Counted from the stretch's first letter, positions 36,509 to 45,075 are shown. The stretch: 62,057 nucleotides of DNA from Fibrobacter sp. (GCA_012519985.1 JAAYPC010000067.1:1-62057); one strand, 5' to 3'. A program made the numbers and translations. The notes: generated by a model not told the origin, from the sequence alone.

Positions 36509-37207
36509 TCACTCTTTGGCTTCAATAATCAGCAAAACAAGACCAAAAAGCGCAAACGCCCCTCCTATGAAAATCCTGTTAAACAGTTTTTGTCGCTTCT
36601 TTTCTTTAATCTCAGATGCTTTGACCGAATCAAGATATGCGGTCGTGTGATTAAGAGTAAGTTTGATTGTGTCAGATACATTGCTTTCAAGACTGTGAGT
36701 CTGTTCTACACTCTGATAGTGTTCCATTTCTGCACCGATTCGATATTCTCCCGGCTTAAGCTGATTGCCAGAATAGGGAGACTTGCCCACAGATTTCTGA
36801 TTAAGATACAGAGTGGCGCCTGCAGGTTCAGTAATTATACAAAGACTGGAAGGTTGCTGAAGAACAAAATGCAGCTCTTTCTTCTGAACAGAATCGATTC
36901 GCAGTTCCACTTTTTTTTGATAACATCCTTTTTTTCTCAGTGTAATTGTGTGAACCCCGGTATCAACATCTGAGATGGTGAGTGGAGTTACACCCCTCAC
37001 AGAATCGTTAAACAGGACAATCGCCTCTGAAGGTTCAGTGCTGATTATAAGAGTCGATTTCGCAGTTTCAGTCTCTGAACTTTTTTCTGTGTTCAAGCTG
37101 TCATTGGAATAAAGTGTATCAGCAGTTTCAATCGAATCAGCTCCAGTCGCTGCAACCAGTTTTAAACAAAACCCTAAAATGAAAATTAAAACTGAAATTT
37201 TATTCAT
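36509..37207 (-). CDS. PEGA-domain envelope protein
   Basis: About 232 residues from the ATG at 37207, which gives a clean signal peptide (MNKISVLIFILGFCLKLVAA); a longer frame to 37285 adds 26 non-signal residues. Two PEGA repeats: STEPSEAIVLFNDSVRGVTPL and TEPAGATLYLNQKSVGKSPY, each followed by the G.H.I/ G.YRI strand. C-terminal hydrophobic segment (FIGGAFALFGLVLLII) gives a membrane anchor. PEGA domains are found on surface or S-layer-like and kinase-linked proteins and probably mediate protein contacts. First gene of the PEGA-SUMF1-DOMON operon. Confidence 0.8.
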   Translation of the reverse strand: MNKISVLIFILGFCLKLVAATGADSIETADTLYSNDSLNTEKSSETETAKSTLIISTEPSEAIVLFNDSVRGVTPLTISDVDTGVHTITLRKKGCYQKKVELRIDSVQKKELHFVLQQPSSLCIITEPAGATLYLNQKSVGKSPYSGNQLKPGEYRIGAEMEHYQSVEQTHSLESNVSDTIKLTLNHTTAYLDSVKASEIKEKKRQKLFNRIFIGGAFALFGLVLLIIEAKE

Positions 37208-37398
37208 AATTTCAACACCGTGGTAATAAGGATTATTCTTAGCAGGTTTAATATACAATCTGCCCCAAAAGTAGTTTTTTCTCAAAACACTAAAACTGTT
37301 GGATTACTATAATTGTACAACAGGAATTATTTTTAGCATAACGATTCTATAAATTACAACTGTTGAGAATGGGACGGAACCTGCCTGGACCCGAAATA

Positions 37399-39936
37399 AT
37401 GCCCCAGAAATCTATCAAAAAATTAATTATTATAATATCGATTTTTTTTGCTGCAATTACAGTTTCGGGTGAAGATGCTGATAGTTCGAAAGCACTCAAT
37501 CTTCAGAAAGAATCCGATAGTCTAGCTGCCAGCTCCCCCAAAAAAACACAAGATATCACCGATACGATCTACTATCAATCAGATTATATCAGTTATGATG
37601 CTGAGGAGAAAATACTGCACCTGGCAGGTAAAGCAGAGATTAAGTACCAGAATATGGCATTGTTTGCAGATACAATTTTCTACTCCATAAACAACAATCT
37701 TTTTACAGCATCGGGTTCTCCACAACTGATCGAAGGCAAAGATACCACCCATGGGGACTATATGGTATATAACATAAAGACCCGCAGAGGACGGGTGCGC
37801 TACGCTTCGACGCATCTGGATGACGGCTATTTTACAGGCCAGAACATTATCAAATCCGAGCAAAACGAACTCTATGTGGATCAGGGTGATTACACAACCT
37901 GCGCTCACATAGACACTCCTCACTATTACTTTTACGGACAAAAAATCAAACTCATACCAAAAGATAAAATAATTGCCAAACCGATTGTGCTTAACATTGG
38001 TGATGCACCTGTCGCAGTCCTTCCCTATTTCATCTTTCCCTTAAACAGAGATCGCCGAAGCGGATTTCTTACCCCGGCTATAGGAGGCAACTTCGGCAGA
38101 GGTGGTTATATAGAAAACATCGGATACTATCTTGCACCAAACGACTATGCAGACTTTCTTTTCAGGAGCAAAGTCGCTGAATTCAATGATTTCGTCATGG
38201 AAGTGCAAAGCAGATATGCAAAAAAGTATCTGCTGGATGGAAGCATTTCTGCACGATACGCCTACAGCAGAAGATACAGTGAAGGAATTTCCAACAATAA
38301 TGAATTCGCCCTTAATTACTATCATAATCAGAATCTGACACCTGACGGACTCACCAAACTCACCGGTACAGGTAATCTTATCACCACCAAGAACTTTTTC
38401 AAGGATTTTTCTGAAGATTCAACCGAACTGGTTAATCAGAAACTTACTGCAAACATGTCACTTTCCAGACGCTTTGAATCAATTAATGCAAGCGCCAACC
38501 TCAACTGGATACGCACTCATGACCTTCAGACAGATATTATCACTGAAGATCTGCCCTCCTTTAATTTCAGTTTACAGAACCGTCCGCTGATTCCTTTACC
38601 CGAATCGGCAAGCCCGGACAGTTCAAAATGGTATAACTCCATTTTTTACAGTTACAGTACCAAAGGGATTGTAAAGCACACTATCGACCGAAATGACTCT
38701 CCTCAAGTAACCTGGCATCCGGGGTTGAATCATTCGCTCAATATCAGTTCCACCCAGAAGCTTTTCAAATATATAAATGTCACTCCCAGTTTTTCTGCAA
38801 ACATGTCAAACTTTTTTGGCTACAGAGATACTGCTGTCCAGCATACTGACACGGCCATAGACACAATCACCTACAGGCTTACAGGTTCTTTCAGAGACAC
38901 CCGTTACGATGATTACAACTATCCGGTTATAAGCAGAGACACCATCCTTAACCGTCAGAGGCGCGCTGACACAATAGTGGTCAAAAGAGAACATCGCAGG
39001 ATTACTCCTGTCAAAAAAGCACACGATGAATCTGCCAGTGATATTACCTGGCAAACAGGTGTAAACCTGTCCACCAACCTCTATGGCCTTTTCCCTCTTA
39101 AGATTTTTAATTTTGCAGGGCTGCGACACACTCTCAGCCCCAGCATCGGTTACAGGTTTGTCCCCAGACACGACCAGGAAAAGGAATTTTATGATATCGG
39201 AATACCTTATTCCAGGGGGCGCCCAAGATCACAACTACTGGATGTCTCCCTGTCGAATCAGTTTGATGGAAAAATCCTGAGGGAGAAGGAGGGTGAAGCC
39301 AAGCCCGAGGAACACAAATTTCACATGCTGTCTGTAAACATGAGCACCAGTTATGATTTCGAAAAAGAAAGCAGGAAATGGAGTGATCTTGACCTCGATG
39401 CAAACACCACCATCAAAGGGCTTAACATAAGATACAGTTCCTCTTTCTGGCTTTACGATGAAAACAACATTCTGAGTATGCCTATAATGAAAAACATGAA
39501 TATCAGTTTCAGCACCGGAGCACTGAGTGCAAAAGGAAAGTTCTGGGATGGTGATCTTCTGGTTTTGGATTCACTGGACAGCGGTGATCCTTTGAAATAT
39601 GGAAATAAAGGAGCCCAGGATTGGCAAATCAGCATTAGCCCCTCATACAACTACTCTTTGCGACGTGACAGCCCCGGAGAGATGTTCACACCGGAAAAGC
39701 ACTACGCCCTAAGTGCATCAGCGAGCTTGAATTTTACCAGAAACTGGTCCGTGAGCTGGAATGGTACCTATAATTTTAATGATGATCAGTGGAATCATAA
39801 TAGTTTTAATTTCCGCTGCGATCTTGAATGCTGGGACATGATTTTCCAATGGCGGCCCGAAAAGATCAATCCCGGATTCTATTTCAAAGTCAATATAAAG
39901 AAGCTTCCTGAGATCAAATGGGAACAGAGAGAGTAG
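37399..39936 (+). CDS. lptD: LPS-assembly protein LptD (OstA)
   Basis: About 845 residues from the ATG at 37399 (frame open from 37363; no start has a clear ribosome binding site, and this one gives the best signal peptide). Signal KKLIIIISIFFAAITVSG, then the OstA/LptA-like jellyroll (about 60-190; YISYDAEEKILHLAGKAEIKY, YVDQGDYTTC) and the LptD barrel (PVAVLPYFIFPLNRDRRSGFLTP to the final FRCDLECWDMIFQWRPE). The Cys in TTCAH and near the C-terminus fit the disulfide arrangement of LptD. It inserts LPS into the outer leaflet, so the cell makes an LPS-type outer membrane. Monocistronic by spacing; a microsatellite begins just after the stop. Confidence 0.93.
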   Translation: MPQKSIKKLIIIISIFFAAITVSGEDADSSKALNLQKESDSLAASSPKKTQDITDTIYYQSDYISYDAEEKILHLAGKAEIKYQNMALFADTIFYSINNNLFTASGSPQLIEGKDTTHGDYMVYNIKTRRGRVRYASTHLDDGYFTGQNIIKSEQNELYVDQGDYTTCAHIDTPHYYFYGQKIKLIPKDKIIAKPIVLNIGDAPVAVLPYFIFPLNRDRRSGFLTPAIGGNFGRGGYIENIGYYLAPNDYADFLFRSKVAEFNDFVMEVQSRYAKKYLLDGSISARYAYSRRYSEGISNNNEFALNYYHNQNLTPDGLTKLTGTGNLITTKNFFKDFSEDSTELVNQKLTANMSLSRRFESINASANLNWIRTHDLQTDIITEDLPSFNFSLQNRPLIPLPESASPDSSKWYNSIFYSYSTKGIVKHTIDRNDSPQVTWHPGLNHSLNISSTQKLFKYINVTPSFSANMSNFFGYRDTAVQHTDTAIDTITYRLTGSFRDTRYDDYNYPVISRDTILNRQRRADTIVVKREHRRITPVKKAHDESASDITWQTGVNLSTNLYGLFPLKIFNFAGLRHTLSPSIGYRFVPRHDQEKEFYDIGIPYSRGRPRSQLLDVSLSNQFDGKILREKEGEAKPEEHKFHMLSVNMSTSYDFEKESRKWSDLDLDANTTIKGLNIRYSSSFWLYDENNILSMPIMKNMNISFSTGALSAKGKFWDGDLLVLDSLDSGDPLKYGNKGAQDWQISISPSYNYSLRRDSPGEMFTPEKHYALSASASLNFTRNWSVSWNGTYNFNDDQWNHNSFNFRCDLECWDMIFQWRPEKINPGFYFKVNIKKLPEIKWEQRE

Positions 39937-39939
39937 GAA

Positions 39940-40078
39940 AGAAAGAATATCGAATATCGAATATCGAATATCGAATAACGAAAAAGGATAAGAAAAAGGA
40001 TAAGAAAAAGGATAAGAAAAAGAATAAGAAAAAGAATAAGAATAAGAATAAGAATAAGAATGAAGAATAAGAATGAAG
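39940..40078 (+). repeat. Compound microsatellite downstream of lptD
   Basis: Successive tracts: about four copies of GAATATC, then a 12-bp unit GGATAAGAAAAA three times, drifting into AAGAATAAGAAAAAG and GAATAA repeats and two GAATGAAGAATAA units. All purine-rich. Not translated as part of lptD. Confidence 0.9.
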
Positions 40079-40080
40079 AA

Positions 40081-40194
40081 TCAGTCGTGTCCGGTTAGTT
40101 TTACCAAAGATCACTGTATTCTGAATAAATCACAAAATCCAAAATTCGAAACAGGAGCAGAAGTAGGAATGGAAAATCCAACTCGAAACAGGAT
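40081..40194 (+). repeat. MITE-related repeat, shortened copy
   Basis: Begins TCAGTCGTGTCCGGTTAG, then ACCAAAGATCACTGTATTC, CACAAAATCCAAAATTCGAA, AGGAGCAGAAGTAGGAA, TCGAAACAGGAT: the same order as in the reversed MITE at 14771-15096 and in 45924-46122. No opposite terminal repeat found nearby. Confidence 0.7.
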
Positions 40195-40236
40195 TATTTT
40201 ACTCAAAACACTTTTATTCTATTAATAAAGCCCCTT

Positions 40237-40663
40237 ATCATTCTTCCTATCATTATCTCAATCAAAACAATCATTCTAATCAAAGTTTAATTTCCACAAT
40301 CCTCCCAATTACGGTTTAGACAGCTACCGGTTATCCATTTTGGGTTCCCGCAACCTACATTTAATGTGCCCCGGCCTACATTTGATATTTCCCGGCATAC
40401 ATTTAAAGTGCCCCGGTCTACATTTAATATTTCCCGGCCTACATTTGGTATTTCCCGGCTTACATTTATAGTGCCCCGGCCTACATTTGATGTGCCCCGG
40501 TTTCCAGGACTGCCCTTTTTACTCTCATTTAATCCAATAAAAGCCATTTCTTAACTCTTTCCCTTACTTCGTCTATTTGAATTTGTCCGTGAGGGTGTAA
40601 AATATTCATCAGATGAAGAATTCTTTGCGCAGGTATAAATTATTATACCTGGAAAGATGCTGT
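40237..40663 (-). repeat. Dispersed 21-bp-array element, copy B (7 units)
   Basis: Inverted homologue of 8301-8640. The array 40354-40500 consists of seven units of exactly 21 bp (40354, 40375, 40396, 40417, 40438, 40459, 40480), each of the form (C)(C/A/T)TACATTT...CCCGG with the middle switching between GTGCC and ATTTCC types. Copy B is 87 bp longer than copy A, close to four extra units (84 bp). It can be read as an 86-codon frame with a 7-residue repeat, but copy A breaks that frame. Confidence 0.85.
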
Positions 40664-40707
40664 TTTATTCTCTACTATAATAAGATAAACCCTGCTTTGA
40701 TTTGAAA

Positions 40708-41346
40708 TTATCTTACCGTATAAGCCGATCTTCGAATGGGATCATCGGCAAATGCTTTCCTCCCGTAAATTCTGATCCTTTTCATGATTTTGTTAAGCAA
40801 TATAAACTTCTCGCGACCACTTTCCGGCAACTCATTATAGGGATTGAACTCTACATCTTTTCTGCTTGCCATCTTTCTTAGTTTTTCCGAATTAATGCGG
40901 GCTTTTTGAACCATCTCTTTGTCAGTGAAATACTCCGGTTCTTTAGCCATAAATCTTTCCGCAGTTACAGCTAAATCCATCAGATCCTGTGAAATATCGA
41001 TATATGCATTCTTTCTGGAAAGTCCGGGTATTATTCTTTCCGATTCAGCTAACTTAAAAGCATTATTCAATGAGGAACGTAATTCTGATCGCAGTTTCGA
41101 GCATTCTTTGGCAAAGTCTTTCACTACAGAGGTTTCGCATTTACTATCCTCACGGTACAGAAGAATTTTTCCGTTAAGAGAAGATAGTTCTGCAATCATC
41201 TGCTGCAGCTTTTCATAGAGACTCCAGGGAAGCTTGGCTGCAATCAATTCTTCTCTGTCCTTTTCGCAAAGTATTTTTAAACTGGTAGCTTCCAGAATGA
41301 GTGCGATCAGAGATTTTTTTCTGAAACCATTCGCCCTGCTCTTCAT
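40708..41346 (-). CDS. Unknown charged helical protein
   Basis: 212 residues, not recognised. Rich in Lys, Arg, Glu and Leu with long predicted helices (LPWSLYEKLQQMIAELSSL; FAKECSKLRSELRSSLNNAF; MDLAVTAERFMAKEPEYF) and no signal peptide or membrane segment. The ATG is preceded by AAAGGAG at 8 nt, so it is likely expressed. It lies between repeat elements, with the truncated dehydrogenase gene upstream on the same strand. No function proposed. Confidence 0.65.
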   Translation of the reverse strand: MKSRANGFRKKSLIALILEATSLKILCEKDREELIAAKLPWSLYEKLQQMIAELSSLNGKILLYREDSKCETSVVKDFAKECSKLRSELRSSLNNAFKLAESERIIPGLSRKNAYIDISQDLMDLAVTAERFMAKEPEYFTDKEMVQKARINSEKLRKMASRKDVEFNPYNELPESGREKFILLNKIMKRIRIYGRKAFADDPIRRSAYTVR

Positions 41347-41649
41347 AGGAACTTCTCCTTTCTTAACCTACAGGCTTTCCGGGCATTTCGCATTCTGATT
41401 TCTTAACAGCTATATTTTCTCCATTATGGTTGGTTTATTTTTAGCATTTCCATATTATCTCTGAGTTTTTATTATTGTCCTTCAGTAGTGTCCGGTTAAA
41501 TTAACAAAGATAAAAGTAGCTAAAACCTATATTATCAATAAGCAAAATAAAAAAATTAAAGGGAAGCGATCTTGAACAAAGAAAATATAATATTTAGTCA
41601 GCTAATGAGTTCTGCTTATTCAAAAGAATTTCATACCTATCATAAACAG
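41347..41649. other. Intergenic region with MITE-end-like sequence
   Basis: No gene seen. At 41483-41510 the sequence TCAGTAGTGTCCGGTTAAAT matches the terminal repeat of the MITE family (CAGTAGTGTC at 14771), but the inner sequence of the family is not recognisable. It lies where the 3' part of the truncated dehydrogenase gene is missing. Confidence 0.45.
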
Positions 41650-41931
41650 TCAATCCTGATGCGATAACACTTTCCTGTCAGCCCGAAAATCACCATTGGT
41701 ATCCGATGCTGCCCAAAGTCGCCCATCATTTCTGGTACCCACGATAAGCGTTCCTTTGGGCCCCATGGCCATGGAGCGGGCATCGGGTATTCCAGACACA
41801 TATTCATTAATCACAAACCCATCTGGAAGATCTATCCGGTTTAATGGCAATGAAGAGGCTGCAATTGTATTCCACATTATGACGAGAGAAAATGGGGCAA
41901 TCATTTTCCATACAATTTGACTCAATCTCAT
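41650..41931 (-). pseudogene. Truncated glucose/sorbosone dehydrogenase-like protein (N-terminal fragment)
   Basis: 93 codons. Intact start: ATG with AAAGGAAA upstream, a signal peptide (SQIVWKMIAPFSLVIMWNTIAA), then the first propeller blade of the PQQ-type sorbosone dehydrogenase family (LPDGFVINEYVSGIPDARSM, GTLIVGTRNDGRLWA, DTNGDFRADRKVL). Full-length relatives are about 350-450 residues; here a stop follows blade one and no continuation is seen in the 300 bp downstream on this strand. Probably a deletion remnant; a short exported product is possible but unlikely to be active. Confidence 0.7.
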
Positions 41932-42569
41932 AGGGATTTCCTTTTATACTAAGTAGCCTGTTAATCTTTATGGTAGGACGCATTACTTTACAATATGGGA
42001 AGATAAAGTTAAATTATTCGCGAAATTTGTACCAGATAGTATCGAACTATAGGAAAAGATGATGGTAAGAGTGTTATCGAAACACAATCTGTACCAGAAA
42101 ATTCCTTTTTCCAAAGCCTTTCTCCACAGAGTAGCTATGTTATGAAAGAACCGTGAATAACCTCTACCGGAATCCTCTTCTGGTCAATGACAACTACAAG
42201 TTCAGGTTTATCAAAGGTCAGCAATATTCTCTGATGATACTGGTGTGATCCCGAGTCTTTTGGTTCTTTTCCGGTCTTAAGTCACCATTTAGAGGATTAG
42301 GAGGCATTTTCACCATCTACAACTAATTTCCCCTCTGAACCTTTAAACATTCTTTATCTTGTTGCTCTCTTTTGGCTAATATTAAATTTATTTAAACTGA
42401 AGAGAGAACTATAGAATAGATGCAACTGGTAAACAGTTGCCGCACTTGCCTGATTAAAGGTGAACAATGAAAATTTCTGTTAAAAATAGCATTTTGTTAA
42501 TTTTTAATAAAAATTGACCTTGTTTAGTCACTGCAAATTCATCATCGAAGTGCTAAGGAGGAGCATACT
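41932..42569. other. Intergenic region upstream of the URO-D-family gene
   Basis: 638 bp without a supported gene. Notable: a perfect inverted repeat GCAACTG-GTAAA-CAGTTGC (42422-42440), about 130 bp before the start of the next gene, which could be an operator or a hairpin. AAGGAGG directly precedes the ATG at 42570. Confidence 0.4.
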
Positions 42570-43577
42570 ATGTTATCGTTAAAGGAAAATGTATTCGAGA
42601 CTCTGAAAAACGGCAAGCCCGATTCTTTTGTTAATGGATGGGAACCTTTTCCCCAGGTGTGGGATCCTCTGTTTTTCTATTTGTGTCCGGTTGCACCTGG
42701 TTCTACTGCAATCAATCCTTGGGGCATAACGCTTCATTGGGAACAAGGTCATCCCGGTGTAATGCCTATCATAAACGAAAAAACCAAAGTTTGTCCTGAT
42801 GTTACACAATGGCAGAAATACTGCAAGGCACCCGATATCGAAAACATCGAGTTTGACTGGTCTCAGGCAAAGGAAGCGGCAGAGAAGATAAGAGCAGAAG
42901 ATAAATTTGTGATGACCTGGATTGTAACTGGCCTCTTTGAATCATGTCACTTCATGATGGGCTTTGAAGACACACTCTGCAATTTTCTGGTTCAACCGGA
43001 AGCAATGCATGAGCTGATTGCCTATATCACCGAATTCAAGAAAAAACATATCCAGATTCTTATCGATAATCTTCATCCTGATGTGATCATGTTTCATGAT
43101 GACTGGGGAACCAAACACAATTTGTTTATGCATCCGGACGTCTGGCGTGAGTTCTTCAAGGAACCCTATAGACAGATTTATGGGTTGATGAAGCAACAGG
43201 GAATTATCACCATGCACCATGCTGACAGTTATTGTCAACCCATAGTAACCGACATGGTTGATGTCGGAATCGATATCTGGCAAGGTGTTCTTCCTACAAA
43301 CGATATCATGCAAATCAAAAAAGACACTAACTTCAAATTAACCCTTATGGGTGGAGTCGAAGCATCGGTTGTGGATTGTGAAAACTGGAGTGAAGATGTC
43401 ATTCGTGCTGAAGTCGCGAGGGCCTGCCGGGAGTATCACGAGGGCGGTTGCTTTATTCCCTGTCTGACCTATGGTGCAGAGCTAAACATCTATCCAGGAG
43501 TAATGGATGTAATCAAAGATGAAGTGAGAAACCAGAACCAAATTTATTTCCCCAATACTGAATTGAGTTTGGCTTAA
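42570..43577 (+). CDS. Uroporphyrinogen decarboxylase-family protein (methyltransferase-like)
   Basis: 335 residues; ATG with AAGGAGG upstream. Uroporphyrinogen decarboxylase-fold TIM barrel of the HemE/MtaA superfamily: GWEPFPQVWDPLFFY, the GLFESCHFMMGFED block, HPDVIMFHDDWGTKHNLFM, MHHADSYCQPIVTDMVDVG and WQGVLPTNDI. It lacks the N-terminal RQAGRY motif of HemE, so it is not the haem enzyme. It resembles proteins linked to corrinoid-dependent demethylation, where they transfer a methyl group from methyl-cobamide to a thiol. No corrinoid protein or methyltransferase lies beside it, so the substrate is unknown. Confidence 0.85.
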   Translation: MLSLKENVFETLKNGKPDSFVNGWEPFPQVWDPLFFYLCPVAPGSTAINPWGITLHWEQGHPGVMPIINEKTKVCPDVTQWQKYCKAPDIENIEFDWSQAKEAAEKIRAEDKFVMTWIVTGLFESCHFMMGFEDTLCNFLVQPEAMHELIAYITEFKKKHIQILIDNLHPDVIMFHDDWGTKHNLFMHPDVWREFFKEPYRQIYGLMKQQGIITMHHADSYCQPIVTDMVDVGIDIWQGVLPTNDIMQIKKDTNFKLTLMGGVEASVVDCENWSEDVIRAEVARACREYHEGGCFIPCLTYGAELNIYPGVMDVIKDEVRNQNQIYFPNTELSLA

Positions 43578-43626
43578 GGTTCTATTGTTACGCCGAAAGG
43601 TATTCAAACCTGATTCGGATTTGTTT

Positions 43627-43668
43627 GGTGTGAATCGCATAGAGCCGCTTTAGACTAGCGGCCTTGAA
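43627..43668 (+). repeat. Short dispersed repeat R5, copy 2
   Basis: GTTTGGTGTGAATCGCATAG then a hairpin GCCGCT (43644-43649) / AGCGGC (43657-43662). Similar to 8067-8108. Lies 50 bp after the URO-D-family gene and could end its transcript, though no T-run directly follows. Confidence 0.45.
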
Positions 43669-43702
43669 ATTTTTGTTTACCCTTAGAAGTAGCTACAGAG
43701 AA

Positions 43703-43750
43703 AGGGTTCGCCCTTCGAAGTGCTACGAAGGAGGGTTCGCCCTTCGAAGT
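43703..43750 (+). repeat. Tandem pair of a 19-bp palindromic unit
   Basis: AGGGTTCGCCCTTCGAAGT occurs exactly at 43703-43721 and 43732-43750 (29-bp period). Each contains GGG-TTCG-CCC and TTCGAA, both self-complementary. It lies in the 265-bp convergent gap between the URO-D-family and radical SAM genes; no other content is recognised there. Confidence 0.7.
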
Positions 43751-43842
43751 AATCCGGACATAGGACGAAAAGACCATATCTACAGGTGATATGGTCGAAA
43801 AACTTCTGAACCCGATAAACAAAAAGGTCGAAGCGAGGCACG

Positions 43843-44793
43843 TCAAAGAATCGTGCGATTTTGGTAATAGAAACATTGGTTACCGACTCTTTTTGAGTCG
43901 GCAATCCCCTGTTTGATAAGCTTATCAAGCAAAACCGAAAGCCGGTTTATGGTAATGCCACTGACACTTGAGAGCTCTTCTATTGTTGATGGACGACGTC
44001 GGAGAAGACTCAGTATCGTCTGTTCAGTATCAACACCGGGGATCTCGTTCTGAGGCACATCTCTTGAGTTTCTGGCAATAATCTCTACCGGCAGAGGAAA
44101 GAAAAACTCTGCGATTTTTTTCAACGTTTCGGCAGATGCCACTTTAACCCATTCATAGGCTCCTGGTCGATCGAGACTGTTTAACTGTACCCGTGTAGGT
44201 TTGATTTCCAGGAGATAAGATTTAAACCTGCTCAATTCTTCAGGATTGTCGTTAACACCAGGTATAATGAAAATTTCAAGCCACAGATTACCTTTGTACT
44301 CTGTTGAGAAAGACTTTAGGCCTTCCAGAATGCATCGGTTGTCAAGAGAGGGATGAGGGCGATTGACCTTGGAAAAGGCCTCATCTGAGATGGCATCAAC
44401 TGAAGGCAAAATCAGATCGACCGACATGACTTCTGCACGTACTTCAGGTAGAGTAAAAAGTGTTCCATTGGTCAGTAATGCGGTTTTGTACTGGGGAAAT
44501 TCTTTTTTGATAAAGCTGATACATGTCCCCAGAGCGGTATTCAGTGTAGGTTCACCGCTGCCACCAAAAGTAATATAATCCAGTATGGGTTTTTTCTGTA
44601 AATAATCGGAAAGCTCTGCGATTATCTCATCACCGGATACATACTCTTTCCTCTCTATAGTAAGCTGGGTAGTTTTTCCGCATTCACAGTAGGCACAATC
44701 CAGTGTACAAACCTTCAGGGGCATCATATCTACGCCCAGGGAGAGCCCCAGACGTCTGGATTGAACCGGACCATAAAGATGTGTGTATTTCAT
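43843..44793 (-). CDS. Radical SAM protein (COG0731-like) with C-terminal winged helix
   Basis: About 316 residues from the ATG at 44793 (GGAG 14 nt upstream; an in-frame TTG at 44820 also exists). HLYGPVQSRRLGLSLGVDMMP and the cluster motif CTLDCAYCECG (C-x3-C-x2-C) place it in the COG0731 group related to wyosine-type tRNA enzymes. TFGGSGEPTLN is the GGE-like SAM site, LLTNGTLF and FIIPGVNDNPEEL complete the barrel. Residues about 255-316 (TILSLLRRRPSTIEELSSVS, LSVLLDKLIKQGIADSKRV) form a MarR/winged-helix-like domain. That pairing of a radical SAM barrel with a DNA-binding-like domain is unusual; substrate unknown. Confidence 0.88.
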   Translation of the reverse strand: MKYTHLYGPVQSRRLGLSLGVDMMPLKVCTLDCAYCECGKTTQLTIERKEYVSGDEIIAELSDYLQKKPILDYITFGGSGEPTLNTALGTCISFIKKEFPQYKTALLTNGTLFTLPEVRAEVMSVDLILPSVDAISDEAFSKVNRPHPSLDNRCILEGLKSFSTEYKGNLWLEIFIIPGVNDNPEELSRFKSYLLEIKPTRVQLNSLDRPGAYEWVKVASAETLKKIAEFFFPLPVEIIARNSRDVPQNEIPGVDTEQTILSLLRRRPSTIEELSSVSGITINRLSVLLDKLIKQGIADSKRVGNQCFYYQNRTIL

Positions 44794-44859
44794 TGAAAAA
44801 ATATCTACTCCAATTCTCAAATCAAATCTTAAATCTGAAAAGGCACCCTAAATTCCCCG

Positions 44860-45058
44860 CCCCTAAATCTCCCGATGTACATCGGGAGACTTTAAGATCT
44901 CATGATGTTACTGTGAACTTGATTCCGGGGTCTTTTCCGTTCTTAAGTCCCCAGAATGGAGCCCCCCTAACCCCCAAAGGGGGAACTAAGATCCACAAAT
45001 CAAGCTACATGGTCACATTATGCGATCCTAAAGTCCCCCTTGGGGGATTTGGGGGCTT
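44860..45058. repeat. Cluster of C/G-tract palindromes (repeat R4)
   Basis: Three hairpins in 200 bp: TCTCCCGATGT/ACATCGGGAGA (44868-44889, perfect 22-bp palindrome), CCCCC-AAA-GGGGG (44971-44983, preceded by CCCCCTAA) and CCCCC-TT-GGGGG (45035-45046, followed by ATTTGGGGG). The same CCCCCTAA(A/T)..CCCCC pattern returns at 47390-47420 and 60174-60212. Confidence 0.7.
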
Positions 45059-45075
45059 TTCAAGGGAGCTACCCT

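Noticed and set aside
39914..40114. 66-codon minus-strand frame rich in Phe, Leu and Ser
   Set aside because: Complement of the purine-rich microsatellite downstream of lptD.
40354..40500. CRISPR-like array
   Set aside because: Units are contiguous 21-mers with no unique spacers, and no cas genes are present.
40287..40547. 86-codon minus-strand frame with a 7-residue repeat
   Set aside because: Produced by the 21-bp tandem array; the homologous copy at 8301-8640 breaks the frame and there is no ribosome binding site, so it is treated as a repeat, not a gene.
43655..43928. Two minus-strand frames of 73 and 81 codons
   Set aside because: Run through the palindromic repeats and overlap the end of the radical SAM gene; no coding features.
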